NCBI GenBank assembly: GCA_963930655.1
Contig: OZ005617.1
Span: 19,580,068 to 19,644,067 of the forward strand
DNA from: Myrica gale
Taxonomy: Eukaryota > Streptophyta > Magnoliopsida > Fagales > Myricaceae
Direction of reading: 5' to 3'
Length of the DNA: 64,000 nt
The position numbers were made by a program, and so were the translations under genes. The notes under the pieces are model-generated. The model was not told where the DNA came from, searched no databases, and saw nothing but the letters and a program-made list of their open reading frames with translations. Below are positions 1 to 13,000 of the stretch, one piece after another (position 1 is the first letter of the stretch; every line of letters begins with the position of its first letter).

Positions 1-369
1 ATTATAATAGAAAGAGATTGATTTAAAATTCTATTTTTTACTTTTTTATCAAAACTCTGAATTAGTTATATTTGCATTAAAAAAATTAAAGTGTATAAAT
101 AGTTATGTTTATATTTAAACTCAGTTTGAAATAGTTATGTTTATTATTTTGTATGGATAAAAAATTTTCAATATTTAAAACACTACCTTTTATATCCACG
201 TAAACTAGTAGACTAGTAGGATAAAAACCCGCAAAAAAATTGTATATATAATATATAGCATGAGATAAACAATATAAAAAACAATTCACATGGTTGGATA
301 GCAGAAAAACAATTCATACACGGTAGACCAATCATACACGGTAGACCAATCAAATTGAGTTTAAAATAT

Positions 370-590
370 GGGATAAATGTAAAATTAGTCTCTGTGCTAT
401 ACGTAAAAATCGATTTAGTCCCTGTGATATGAAAAACATCGATTTAGTCCCTGTGAAGTGATAATCAGTCTCTGATGGAGGACCAATAACAAACGAAAAT
501 AGAATCACAGGGACTAAATCGATATTTTTCATATTACAGAAACTAAAACGATTTTTAAATATAGTCCAGAATTAATTTTGTATTTATCCC
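370..590. mobile_element. Foldback MITE, Mutator-like (9-bp TSD)
   Basis: The element begins GGGATAAATG and ends in ATTTATCCC. Its two arms, about 370-455 and 505-590, are imperfect reverse complements carrying the repeated phrase 'ATCGATTTAGTCCCTGTGA'. The flanking nonamers are TTAAAATAT (361-369) and TTAAAATAA (591-599), which match at 8 of 9 positions. A 9-bp target duplication and long terminal inverted repeats are typical of Mutator-like MITEs. It has no coding capacity. Confidence 0.75.
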
Positions 591-1785
591 TTAAAATAAA
601 TCAGTCTTTCTTCTTCTTCTTCTTTTTAAGGAATAAAAAACCTTTTTTAAAAAAAAAACAATGAAACGTGTAAAGTTACTAGTTTGTCAACTCCTAGGCA
701 GGGCAATCATAAGAGAATGCCTTCTCGTCATCTTTGTCAATGGTTGCAGAAAGTGTTTAGTATTAATGGCTGAAATAATAGTTTAAATGAAGCAGTTGGT
801 ATCATATTATAATTTAACCGAAACAGTGGGGAGATAGCCCTACATGGAGGCCATCATCCCCGATATATGACCAAGAACTCCTAAATAATATTTGATAGAT
901 TATAATTAAAGACTTATAATAAGAAATTAATACTTTAATTAATTATTATTTTTCTCCGCCAAGGCCATTTTGTGAAACTCGTCGAGCTTTCATATTTCAC
1001 AATTCACCATGTGGGCATGGCTGGGCAAGTCATAAAAAGGGTCGTAATTCAGGAATCGAGAAGAGAATATATAGCCTGTGCCAGATTCCTTGCACATGGC
1101 TACCCACCCCCTTCATTTGTCAAGCTCTTGCCTGTATTTCACTGCTTCTCTTAATTCTGTCTCCTTACCTTTTATATGTTACATGCTTTCTAATAGATTG
1201 TCGAATTTGAATAAAAATAAATACAACTTATAAATTTTAGGGTGGAGTTCACACGGCTGATAATTAACACCAATGATATTATTAAACATTATAAAACTCA
1301 TTTACTGTGTTTGTCCCTTTTCACATTGGATCAATTCAAAAAACATATCAAAGACCCCACGTTATTTTTGGAACCATTTGTACCGAAGATGTACGTCGTT
1401 TGATTTGTATCAACGATCTATTATATCTTAGATGCTCGGCATTAATTGAAAAGCTTCAAGAGTTGTCATGTCAGCCATGAGTGAAGGGAAGCCTACCTTA
1501 GCCACGCCAAAGATACCCTTAGGCTTGTCTTGACTCTTGCATGTGAATAAAACTTCTCCATGTACTTTTTTCTTTTGAGGGGAGCCTTTGCCATGTCCTT
1601 CAGCAGGTAACAGACGTGTTATGAGAGCTGGTGGGATTTCATTATTTCTTCCTGAGACTATAAGGGAAATTATTCTATAGAGCATGTTATGGAAGAAGTC
1701 TATAGAATGCTCTGCAATAAACGGAGAACTGAGGTCAGTTGGCATTTAAGTATTAAACTTTTAAATAGATTAAATCTCAACATAT

Positions 1786-1870
1786 CCAACAAATACCGTT
1801 GCTAAACAGATTTACAAGCTAACAAACATACCCAACAAATACTGTTGCTAAACAGATTTACAAGCTAAAA
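1786..1870. repeat. Local tandem duplication, period 46 bp
   Basis: The phrase CCAACAAATAC(C/T)GTTGC plus the bases that follow it occurs at 1786 and again at 1832. The copies are nearly identical and separated by a few bases. It looks like a recent local slip duplication with no evident function. Confidence 0.7.
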
Positions 1871-3194
1871 GCTCCCTGAATTTACCTACTCAAGAAGATG
1901 GGAGAGGTGATAGCGATCCACTGAGACAGAGGGATTGAGGAAAGGAATGAAACCCCACATATATTAAAAAAAAAATGAGAAGGAAACAAACATGTGGTGT
2001 GCAGGAAGTATATGAGGCAAGACCCACTGACCTATCCCAACCATTCTAACCCATGTTCCAAGGAACATCACTCATTCGCCCTCTTTCTTGATTGGCGCAT
2101 TATGCCTTACTTTCCAAAAAACCCACCCCCACCGATATGATAATCAATGCTGCGGATAGACATTATATTTCAGTACGTGGGAAGATTATAATAAACACAA
2201 AAGAAAAAGAACAAAAAGTGTGGATCAAAACCTACAAGTTCAGCCAATCGATAAGAAGATTACAAGTCAGTGAGTCACGATGTGTGTGTGAGAGAGAATA
2301 CAAGTTTCAGAAATCTCTTACATTGAGTCAGCATGAAACAAGGAAGAGGCCAGCTATATTTGGGTCCCTGTTGAACTACCGTAATAAAAGTTATGGTCCT
2401 CTCACTCTTTCTCGATTAAGCCTCGAAAATTGATGAGAATAGTAATAATAATAAAAAAAACAAACCTCCTATGGTAAGACAATTCGAGGTGCCTTAGGCT
2501 TTCTAATAAGGGCTAAGCTTGATTAAAAAATCTCACATCCTTTGTTATTATTTGATTATTGGGGGGAGGACTAAAACTACCTTAGCACTGAAGTGCTGCA
2601 GGTGGTGGGGATCAGAAAAAAGAATTTGGTAGGTGAAATCATGCATTTGATTTCACAGTTCGTCTGAAACCAACTGCATCTGCGGCACATGCAAAGTTGA
2701 TCATGATTAGCACAAAAAGCCACCAACCATTACATTGATGCGTTGGATTGAGTAAGGAGCTCACCTGTGGCGTAGCAGTTAAGTTATGATCCTTGAGGTA
2801 GACAATCTAATCACTATTGTAATTTATGGGCTCTAATTAGGCTTCGAAATTATTTAGGGGACCATTTTCTTTGTAATAAATGTGGGCCTAGCTTAGTGGT
2901 GGTAGACCCAATAGATTTGTACTCTAAACAACAGAACATAGCCGTCTGAAAAGAGAGCATAGACTCTCAAAATAATTATAATAATAACTGAAGCCATGAT
3001 TGAAACCACAACCACCCAGTACTGTATAAGGAAATGCGAACACAAGGGATACATCCCACATCGTTAAGCCTCTTCTCCATTTCAAGCTATAATTCCACTC
3101 AAATCAAGATCTTATTTCCCAAATCTATCATAACAATTTCATCATTGAAAAGTATGCACCGCTCTACTTTTGACTCAATTTTGAAGGTTAGATT

Positions 3195-3403
3195 CTACTG
3201 TAAAGTATGTTTGGGACCCAATAATTTGGGCCCAAAATTTTAAGTTTAATAATAAAAAATTCATCACATAATTTATTATTATTATAATACTTATTAAAAG
3301 TCTTCTCTCTCTTCACTTTTTCACCAACTCTCATAACATATCTTTACTTTATAATATTTCCCAAATATCAATACCCAAAATTTTCACCCTCAAACATACT
3401 TGA
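3195..3403. mobile_element. Inverted-repeat MITE-like element
   Basis: The left end reads AAGTATGTTTGGGACCC and the right end, reverse-complemented, reads CAAGTATGTTTGAGGG. Both are followed by an AAAATTTTGGG-like block. The interior is AT-rich and non-coding. The 'TATGTTTGG' ends resemble plant hAT-type MITEs. I could not define a clean target duplication, so the exact ends are approximate. Confidence 0.5.
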
Positions 3404-4262
3404 AGCACTGACAAAACAAGCAGATCCGGGGGGCGACCCTCCCAAAAGGATTAGAAAAAAAAATCCCTTAAATGTAATTAATGATTTTTTTTTAACATTT
3501 TGACCCCCTAATTTTATTTTATTTTGAGTAATTGGCACTCCCTAAGGTGCAATACTGATTTCCTTGCTGTATTAAAGATTTCACATTGATGAATTTTTGT
3601 AGTTTAAACTTTTAACGCGACAAACTTAACAGTTTAAACTGCGAAATAACATTGAGAAGTGAGAACCAAGAACATAGTGCTGAACAAACTCATTGGTGAA
3701 GTATATTGAATTTCGAAACCTGAATATCTTAAAAGGAACATAAAAGAATGAGTATTAGAAGCATTGCTTGGAGTCAAAGCCCAGTAGAGTAATATCATTA
3801 CTATCAACATTCCTCTTAAGGTTTCTTTCTATCCAATCACAAAATAAGTCTTGAAAGCATCCCCTAAACATTTTTATGTTTCTTCTCAAAGGTGCAAAGA
3901 CTAAAATTGGAATGCAGAAAGTTACATGAACCGAAAAACTGCATCAGAAGGAATTGCTGAATAGAGAGTCCTACGCTCGGTACATGATATTCTGACCTTG
4001 TAACAACTAAAGCTGAACAAAACAAAAGAATGCCTTTTGACATTACTAGAGTTATACATTATGTGGTGTGGGGAAAAAAAAAAAGGGGTCATGAAACAAA
4101 GAAAAGGCCCTTCATGTCTAGGTGGGAGCCAGTTCCAGTAGAACTAAGTGAAGCACGCTAATAGCATTATTTTGGGCAAAAATCATATTGAAACCTGTCT
4201 TTGTATCATTATTTGAAGTGCATCACTACCCAGTAAGTGAAGAAAGTATTGGCGATTTGGCG

Positions 4263-7200
4263 TCATATAGAGGAGGGTATATGAGTGTCTATGATCTGAC
4301 GATAAAAACTCCACGACGGGTTTGACTCTGAAATGGCAAGTTCACCAAAGGGATTCTCCTGGACATATTTTTGAACATCGTCTGCCATAGCTAAACCTTC
4401 CACGTAAACTCGAAGACCACCTCCAGCTCCTGTGGGGAAAGCAAGTACAAAATAGCGGATATTGTAAATAGAACAAAGTCACCAAGTAATGGCAAATTAG
4501 GCGATGACCGACAACAGAAATCAGAGTGTAAAATTAAGCTAGGACAACAAGTACCATAGAGTAAAAATAAAAGCTAGTATAACAAGTAACATCCCAAGAT
4601 ATCAAAGTGTAAAAACATATTTTCTTTACATTTCGTTTAGCTTTGGGGTCGTGTTAGGGTTACTGTTAGGATCCACACCCCACCTGGTGCAGTTTTATTT
4701 TTTGTAATGTAATGCAAACGAAATTGATATTGACGATGACTAAAGTGACCCCTGCAATTCAAATGACATTGACAATGGGAAGGAATTGAAATATCAGCAA
4801 TAACAGGAAGCTGAATCATCTTAGAAAAGGAAGAGAACTTTCACTTTCCATCAAACTCAATGCATCTCACCTAATGATGTATCATCAAAATCCGTATACC
4901 GATATGTATGTGGAAATATTGCCGTGTTCACCTAAAAAAACAAGAAGACGCAAAGATATAAAATAAAAAAAAATAAAGCCATTACAGGGATACAATCCCT
5001 TGAAACAGGCTATAATCCCCAAGTGAAAAAGAACAGGGATAGGGTTGATTAGCTAACCGGATTAAGTAAAGCCTTGTACGGTGAATCATCCAACAATAAT
5101 GTGTTTGCCTCCCTATATTCCCCCTTTTCCCATGGAAGATCAGGCTCAAGCTTTTCCCATAGTTTTCTGAGTTCCTTCAAAAGCAGAGGTTTTTCTTTAT
5201 TCTCAAGAGTATTGACACCCGTACTGGTACAGTGTGATTGGTCCTGCATAACTAAGCATTAGGAAAATAACACTGAATGCACCAAATGATAATTTGCTAA
5301 AAGCCATGGTTTTCACTGGTTGGAGCCTTCACCAAATATGATTACAATGGCAGCAAGAACCAAAACACAGCCACTATAACATGTTCTATAACCGCATTCC
5401 CTGTAAATACTCCACCTCATTAAAGCAAGTTTAAGGATGCTCACAGGTTCACGTATGGGGTGCATTTTAGAGGGCAGGATGTTGAAAAAACTATTCTAAG
5501 AATTAGCTGGGACACTTGATCGCAAACGCAAAGTAAGGGAAGATGGATAAGCAGGGGCGGGAAGAGACCTTATTTCACACTTTTCTCATGAAATCAACGG
5601 TCTTGAAGTTTTTAATGAATCAAAGACTTCACAAGTTCCCAACTTTACAAAAAAGAAAGTTCAACAGAGAGTAGGTACTGGAACTTCATAATATAAAACG
5701 GATTACAACAAGACAAAGCTCAGTTAAACCATAAGACAACCAACACTTCATATTTTTATTACCATTGTAAAATTGTGATGGGTGGTGAAGGACGAAGCTA
5801 GGACGCTTATTCTTTATACCTTAGAAGCAAAACTGACCAGCTTAATGCAAGAAACCCTCAAACATAGAAAATGATACCAAAACTTAACTTGTCCCATGAG
5901 AGCTGAAGGGAAATTCACTCAAAACAAGGCAAAGATCTAAAATAGGATTACCCAGCAGAAGAGCAACTTGCGTCTGGAATCTCCCATAAGAAAATCAATT
6001 AGTCTATCCATGTTCCTCCTACAAAATGTAAAAAACAATATGTGGTTAAGGCACAAGATTCATCACTCATCACTAAGTAATGGAACAGAAATGTAAAGAC
6101 CATGCATCATATAGAAAAAAGTGCCCCTTAATAGAAAAAATCAAACTAAAGGGAGGAAAAGTAGGTAATCAAACAGAGATTGATAATTACTTGGTTCTTG
6201 ATGACCAAACACCCACAACAAATTTTTCAAAACAAAACCGTAGAAAATCGTCACAAAAAGGCCTCCTAAAAACTGGAAACAATAGGGGAAAAAAAAAGTC
6301 AAGTCAGAATCGAGCTGTGGAATGCCAAACACTAAAGCCATATCACAAGCATCAAGTTTTTCACCTGCTTTCCCTGATATCACTATGTCTGCTTTAGATC
6401 CAGGAGGAACATAAGAAACAATATCAGCAAGAAGGCCATTAACATCAAGGATGAGAAGCTTTTTGTTAGAAGAATCCAAAAGCGATCTTTCAGGTGGAGA
6501 GTTCCATATCTGTGAAAATTTGTGCTCTTTGATGACAACACCTGAATCAGTATCATCCTTTACGAAATCCATGTGTGATGGATTTCCTTCTATGTTGGTC
6601 TCCATCTCAATATCCATCTGCTCTGAGTGCTTGCAGGAAGGATCAAATCCAAACAGTTTATTCGATGTTATTCCCTCACCATAAGATGCAGGTTCACAAA
6701 AATCCTCCTCTACATGTAACCTATTCCATCCTGTTGTTTGGATCGTATGGTACGTTGTCCCATTTTTCTGTTCTAACTGCTCTTTTGGGACTTTTGGCAC
6801 AATAGCATCATTCGCGAAACTAAGTTCAGAAGAATTCTTTTCCAAATACTTCATCTTAGTTCCTTCCTTGCAGTCCTGGGATGCACGTTCACCATCCACA
6901 AAATTGGACGAGGCTTGCTCCATCGCTTTACTTTCCATAAACTGCATTGAGGTAGAATGCTCAGCTAAAATTGCTCTATCAAACTTATTCTCCTGTAAGC
7001 CGGATGTAGGTACGTCATCTGAACAAGAGCACAAAGGGTCTCTCATGTCATCCTTGACGGATTTCAAACTATCTCCAAAGGAAGAATATGACTCTCCACT
7101 CCCCTTACTATTGATTTTGCCCCATTTCCTCTGACTGTACATTTTAAGATTCTTCTGGTCAAGTGAAGCATATTTATGCCCTACATCATCGTCACATTCC

Positions 7201-7478
7201 TCTGTTAGACTGGTACTTCCACTCTCAGGAAATCCAATTTGCTCTCCAAGGATGACGGACTTATGCTTTACATCTGCCATTTCTCGCTCCAACTGTAAGC
7301 CTGATTTCACAGGAGGCTGTAGGGATTGATCTATTTGTGGCAGTGTCACATTCAATAAAGAAGTAGCTTCAGGAGGACCACAATCTTTACCATTACTTTC
7401 AAGGGAAGCATGGCTATCATTTTCCGTTCTCCTTTTCTTTGATACTGAATTACTTTGGGGAATTCCTGATCCCATCAT
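4263..7478 (-). CDS. FCP1/NIF-type HAD phosphatase-like protein, 558 aa
   Basis: Six coding exons on the minus strand (7478-6365, 6272-6191, 6018-5952, 5243-5058, 4931-4871, 4429-4263) join in frame with GT-AG borders. The first about 340 residues are low-complexity, polar and probably disordered. Residues about 340-540 form the NLI-interacting-factor/FCP1 HAD fold. Visible motifs are ILDVNGLLADIV (motif I), GVWSSRT (motif II), the KELRKLW helix supplying lysine, and LLLDDSPYKA (acidic motif IV). FCP1-family enzymes dephosphorylate Ser/Thr, classically on the RNA polymerase II CTD, in the nucleus. Motif I is D-x-N rather than the usual D-x-D, so full activity is doubtful. The start is the first ATG (of a tandem pair) after a likely acceptor near 7487. 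A non-coding first exon probably lies near 8630-8800. The family call is firm; the substrate is unknown. Confidence 0.85.
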
Positions 7479-7479
7479 T

Positions 7480-8815
7480 CGACTACTGGCAATCAAAGAA
7501 TGTACATAACCTCACTCAAGAGTAGTTTTCACTCAAGAAGTAGTTTGCTGTCAATCAAGATCTGCATCATTAATTTTCAGGGAATGATTCTGTTTCTCAG
7601 ATGTGCTCTGTGCACTTCTTCGCTCCTGCTCAAAAACTCCATCCTGCACCACTCAATGCATTCCCCACACCCACCTTTAGCTAGAATTAACAGGAAGCCA
7701 ATACACAGGAATCTCTGAATTGAGCGTGTACAACGTTATTTATGACCTGAAATAGTGGTCAATGAAATACGTAAGTATCATATAGCATAAAAGAAAACTA
7801 CAAATTATATAGAAGCCCAGCCAATCCCAAATAGAGTCATGAAAGCAAGAAAAATAGTGGATCGGGCATATTGGTTCATATTTTAATGAGACAGATACTA
7901 CAAGGTATGGGTTCACAGTTTGACTGATTCAGCAAAGATAGGAGTCCGCCAATAGATAGAAGTTTGCAAATAGCAAGCATTTAAACCGGAGAAACAAAGA
8001 TAGACAAATCTTCCTCACATGGCCCTGGATGTGCAAAGGAAGGAGGATTTATATTGAAGAAAGTACGGCTTCAAATGTAACGTAAACATTTCCCGTTTCT
8101 GGTGACTCCCGTATACTTTGGGACCAAAGGATATAATAAGCATGCAAAAACAATAAAATAGTCTAAATAGACAGGAACATGTGACTGCATGCCCTATCTA
8201 AACAGTAACAGGAGCAATCAACTGAATTGCAGCGCCACAGATCCACCAGCACAGCTTCAATCACATCGTGTTTAGCCGAATTCCGTTGAATCTAAAAATT
8301 CCCCCAAGACATCTTATTGCTATCGTTAAGTGGTTCGCTTCTCTAATTTTCTCAGAAATATATTGCACTTCTACTTTGCTTCACTTTTTCTTAGCAACAA
8401 AACCAAGTCTCAATAGATGATATAAGAGAAGAAAATATGCAAAACCCAGGGAAAAAACACTTCCAAAGTGTCAACAATCAATTAAATTCCTTAAAACTAA
8501 TCTAATCAGCATTTCCTACAAAAATTCACTACCACGCAGAGCCAAAAATAAGTAAAGCTTGAGCGACAAAGTTATACGCTAACACAAAAACGCGAAAGAG
8601 AGAGAGAGAGAGAGTGCACCTTTGTGTAGGAATTTGGGTCGCAGAGATGAGAAGAAGAAGAAGAAGAAGAAATGGTGTCACAGATAAAAGGGACGGAGAT
8701 CTGTGGACGGTCAATTTGCATTGACGACGGCTGGGTTAAACGTGTACCCAAAGGCACCGAGATACGGAATTCGTTTTCTTGGTTGCGGATAGGAGTGCCC
8801 ATCTTCTAGTTCCCA
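7480..8815 (-). promoter_or_regulatory. 5'UTR intron and leader region of the HAD gene
   Basis: No open frame of note is present. A donor-like site (CAAAG/GTGCAC, minus strand, near 8620) and an acceptor-like site (TTGATTGCCAG near 7487) suggest a leader exon at about 8620-8800 spliced to the coding exon, perhaps with extra non-coding exons. The leader contains a GA run (about 8594-8613) and a GAA run (about 8648-8671), pyrimidine-rich on the sense strand. The transcription start was not determined. Confidence 0.4.
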
Positions 8816-9600
8816 AACAAGGCAAATCAAATTGAACTTTTTTATCTTTAGATTAATTTTCGTTACAAAAGGTATTTATGCAGACAATAGTAAAAAAAGA
8901 CAGCGAAACACGTCTGTCTGGGGCAATTCTGAATTTGTTAAGTCATCAATATATCCTCATGTTTGTGTCTCAACAAAATTTATTTATCTACTGCGTTTGG
9001 ATAGATAAAAATATTTTTTAATAATTTATTTTATATTAAAGATAGTATAGATTTTTTTTGAGATTAGTAAAAAAATTATACAGTGAAGTTTGTAAAGAAG
9101 TATTAGAATTAGTGAAACAGTGATTGTAAAAAAAAATTAAATTTTTTTGTGCCATCCAAACAAGCAAGATAGTGTAACTTTTATAGAGATTAAAAAATAT
9201 AGAGATGATTTGATGAAAATTTTATTATGAATTTTTGTTTGGAAAATATAAGTAAGTAATTAAAATATTTTATTTCTACCATCAAATGAAAGTTTAGTAA
9301 ATAGCTAAGGCCCAGGCCCAGGCCCAGGCCCAGGCACAAGCACAAGCACAAGCACAAGCACAAGCACGAGAAGTTTTAGCCAAAATACGTGATTTTCCGA
9401 AATTAGACAGCTTTTTCTCCTTGTCATTCCTCGGAATTGTTTCTTTTTCCAAAATACACTATTTCCATCAAACTTCTCCAGAAGCGGTATCATAGAAACA
9501 AGAAATAAGAGAGATATTTACCACACAATAATACTGTGGAGGGGGCATGTACAGAGGGTGTATAGTATTGAATAAACGTGGGTTCAGTAGAAAATACAAT
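8816..9600. other. Intergenic spacer
   Basis: AT-rich spacer between two co-directional minus-strand genes. A short foldback-like unit occurs near 8990-9165 (GCGTTTGGAT at the left, ATCCAAACAAGC at the right), and a hexanucleotide array lies at 9309-9367. I see no gene here. Confidence 0.6.
9309..9367. repeat. Compound hexanucleotide array
   Basis: About four GCCCAG-type units run directly into about five GCACAA-type units, a shift from one hexamer to a related one. It is not in a recognised exon and looks like an expanded minisatellite. Confidence 0.8.
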
Positions 9601-9659
9601 AGTTATGTTCCCTGAAAGCCATAATACATGCTTTGCAGCTGCCTCAGAACTCCGCACAG

Positions 9660-9870
9660 TTTGGAACCCTCAGTAGACTCTGCGTTTGATACACAAAATT
9701 TTAGCCTTCTAAAATTTTGGCATAATAAAATAATTACAATATAATCTCTCTTCCAATCAAATCATTACTTTTTCAATATAATAAAATAAAAAATTCATTC
9801 AAATCATCTCTTTTCACTTTTTCATCGATTTCAATACTCTAAAATTTTAACACTCAAACACAACACCATA
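9660..9870. mobile_element. MITE-like AT-rich inverted repeat
   Basis: The left part (CTGCGTTTGATACACAAAATTTTAG) and right part (CTAAAATTTTAACACTCAAACAC) are partly reverse-complementary and bracket an AT-rich non-coding core. It resembles the unit at 3195-3403, so the two may be one family. The ends are approximate. Confidence 0.4.
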
Positions 9871-10054
9871 TGTTTGCATTGCACTTAAAAAAATCGCAAA
9901 CGGCACCAACTCACCGACGTAAAGATGCCAGCAGAAAGCTCCCCCATCTATTCACACAACCCAGCAGTGTTGAAAATGCTATAGTAGAGCTCCATTGCAA
10001 GTGTCACCAAGATCTTCTAATATAGATAGCTGGAATCAGAGCTTGCATCAACTT

Positions 10055-13000
10055 CTACACCTTAACGTACTTGTCGACATAGCCCTGCAGAACAAGTGGG
10101 CAGTGTTGCTGTGTGAGAAAAGATTTGATCATGGTATCCTAGAAGCACATGGTTATGCCTATATCAATATTTGCAGTCTGACACCAAACCCCGTCCCCTA
10201 CTCACTAAAATTTCAAACACACAGTATTATCACTTTTTTAATGAAACCCATTCAGTTTTACAGTAAAAGTATCAATCAAATACTACTTTCTCATGGATCG
10301 AAAATAGAGGAAAGCAGGCTCTTTAGTTGTTTGTGTACAATTTCCTCTTTCCCTTCACACACACACAGCTGGAGAGTCAAATACAACATGAAGGTCCACG
10401 AGCACCTAATTTTAGTACCCATGGAATTTCCATAATAGGGCTTCTCTTCCCAATTTACATTTTCAGCATTTGAGAAGAGAAATTTCACAATGAAATGGGT
10501 TGAAATCACTGGATCAGCTTCTTAAGGCAACAAGTTATTGGCACAGATCATAACAAGTGGTGGGCCCTCCACTGAGGAGGGCCCTAAACTGAGGTCATGC
10601 AATATGATTACTTATCATATTTAAGAACCCAAGGATTGGGCAGTAGTTCTTAAAGTCTCTCTATTTTCTGTTGCACAGCACATGCTTCAAATGTCCGGAA
10701 AGCAACATGCATTTGAAAACACAAGCCTGGGTAAAAATCTCCAACTCCCGTTCCCATCCAAAAGCAAATACAGGACAGAAAGGAGGATTTACCATTACAA
10801 GCTTCGTCAGCTTCCGCTGTGATGAGTCAATATATTGATCTATCTTTGCCTGAGACTTAGGTACATGGTGGTTCTTCATGGCTCCAGACACCTTATCAAC
10901 AGTCTTCTTCACAATGGTTTTAAATGCCTCCTTGCTCATATTACCTTGTCGCCATGATGGCTTGAGAACTTCTTTTACAAAATCTGCAACAGCAATCTTG
11001 AAAAGTTTCGTCGATCTAGAATCCTTGCTCTTCTTGCTCTTCCTTGAGGACTTAATCTGATCAATCTCGATGTCACCTCCAGTCATGTTTCCTACCTTAA
11101 TAGGACTCTCATTCTCAACAGCGCCCACTTCTGCATCTGCTGTCTCACCATATTCATCATTGTCCAAGGAGGTAGTTGAAGCAACAGTCCCAACATCTTT
11201 ATGCTTCTCTGCTGCATCCAGTCGCTTGAATGTACCACTGAGCCCTAATATGGTGTCGGATTCACCACTAAGTTCTGGATTTTGGCCATAATCATCTCTC
11301 CTGAGTGAATTTGATGATGGCTCAATGCTGTCAAAGAGTGGGTCATACTGGTCACCACCCGACCTAGGCAAACTCTGCCCAACTGGTTTTGTGGAACACG
11401 GTGAGGAAGTTGTATGTCTTGATCTGACATTGCCTACACCCAGACCATCAACTGAAACATGGCTCACATTGAATGAACTACCATGTTTATTAGAGTTACC
11501 GGAGTCCTTTTCTTGATTGAATGCATCAGAACTATATTTGGAGCTCAGTGGTCGCTCAAACGTAGATGCATAAGGATTACAATGGGCAGAAATTCTAGAT
11601 CCCCCAAAATCAAGAAGTCGAGATGACTGATCCCCATCTGGAAGACCTGGTGGATATGTGGACACAGAATGCAAACCATATGCTGGATGTCGCTGCTCTG
11701 AATAATGATGGCTCTGGGAAGGTGACTTTGTAAGTTCACCGGGGGGCAAATCGTCACCAGAAGGTCGGGTTTCATTCATAAATGATTCCCGTGAAGAGGG
11801 CATAGGTTGAGAGTGAATGTTGCCAGAAGCAAAGGAGCTTGAAGAAACTAAATTCGGGACTGGAAGATGTGAAAAGCGATTTTCTCTCAGAAGACTAGTA
11901 CCACCAAAAGGCTGACCAGACTGGTTGATCTTAGGCACAGGATTTGCTCCCAAATCTTCCACATAAGAGAGGTGTTGATGACGCTCCAGCCCTGGGGGAT
12001 AGGCTTCACAGGGAAATTCATCAACTCGTGGATAGGTAGGCTTATTGCCATGATAGAGCCTCGTAGAATTTTGACAAGCAAGCAAGTGACTTTCTTGCAA
12101 CTGTAAAGAAACACCTTTTGTGGCAGTTCCTGCATCAGAAGTTGAATCATAAAGTGGTTGAGGAGGCGGTGGTGGCAAGGAGGTCCAAGAAGAATTTGGG
12201 GTTACAAAATATTGAGAAGGTTGTTTTGGTAATGGAGCTTGACGAGAATGAAAACTTTCCCCAGACGCAGATTCAAATGGAAGGTGAGCACTCTGTGGTG
12301 TCAAGTTGTGATCCTTCGGCCCCTGTGGCATATGTACAGCATTTACACCTTGTGAACCTGGAGGAGGGTGCAATGCAGAGTGATGATGAGAAAACCCCAT
12401 TGCGGTAATACCATGAGACGACTCTTTAGGAGCCAGAGACTGCAAAGAGAATTGTTCAGATGAAAGCTGGCCAATAGAAAGCCATGGCTGTGACGATTTC
12501 ACATTTGGAAAGGGCTCACTAGTAGAAAACTTATTAGGGGAAGTCATGGATGTACGATTCGGTGATGGACCAGAAATAGGAGAATCATATATCAGCCAAG
12601 AAGAGCAACAAGCATTTTGAAGCCCTGTAATAGAAAGAGTGGATTGACATAGTTAAATCACTGAATTTTTCCTAGGTGAAAGTATATCATTATAAGTATT
12701 ACCTTTGGTCTTCAAGGCATTAACGTCATCTACAGATTGAGAGAGAAAACCATCCACTGACAATGGCTGGTGAGAGTCCACTGTTTCCCGGCGGTTCTCA
12801 TCGTTATGAGGATCAACAGTGGGCTGCTCTGGCTTTTCTTGAACAACTTGCATTTCCCGCACTTTAACAGCTACATCTTGAGAACTATCATAGTTAATTA
12901 AATCAGATGTAAACACTTGGCCATCGCTATTCGAGATACCAGATTGCCCAGCATCCCTATAAGTATCATAACTTCCATGACTAATATTCCCATCTTTTCT

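Larger units (their letters stand above)
1..4262. other. Intergenic region with repeats, no supported gene
   Basis: AT-rich sequence upstream of the window and 3' of the phosphatase-like gene. It holds a Mutator-type MITE (370-590), a 46-bp-period tandem duplication (about 1786-1870) and an inverted-repeat element (about 3195-3403). Short open frames at 972-1154, 1428-1745 (minus) and 2092-2433 show no recognisable domain and no splice partners, so I do not call them. The last few hundred bases, about 3900-4262, are probably 3'UTR of the gene on the minus strand. Confidence 0.6.

Noticed and set aside
1428-1745. 105-codon minus-strand open frame
   Set aside because: No recognisable domain, promoter or neighbouring exons. 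It could be an unspliced exon of an unknown gene but cannot be supported.
2092-2433. 113-codon open frame
   Set aside because: Low-complexity translation rich in Lys/Ser with no known motif. Probably chance.
2755-2960. tRNA-derived SINE suggested by GTGGCGTAGCAGTTAAG (A-box-like)
   Set aside because: No convincing B box (GGTTCGANNCC) follows at the right distance and no target duplication was found.
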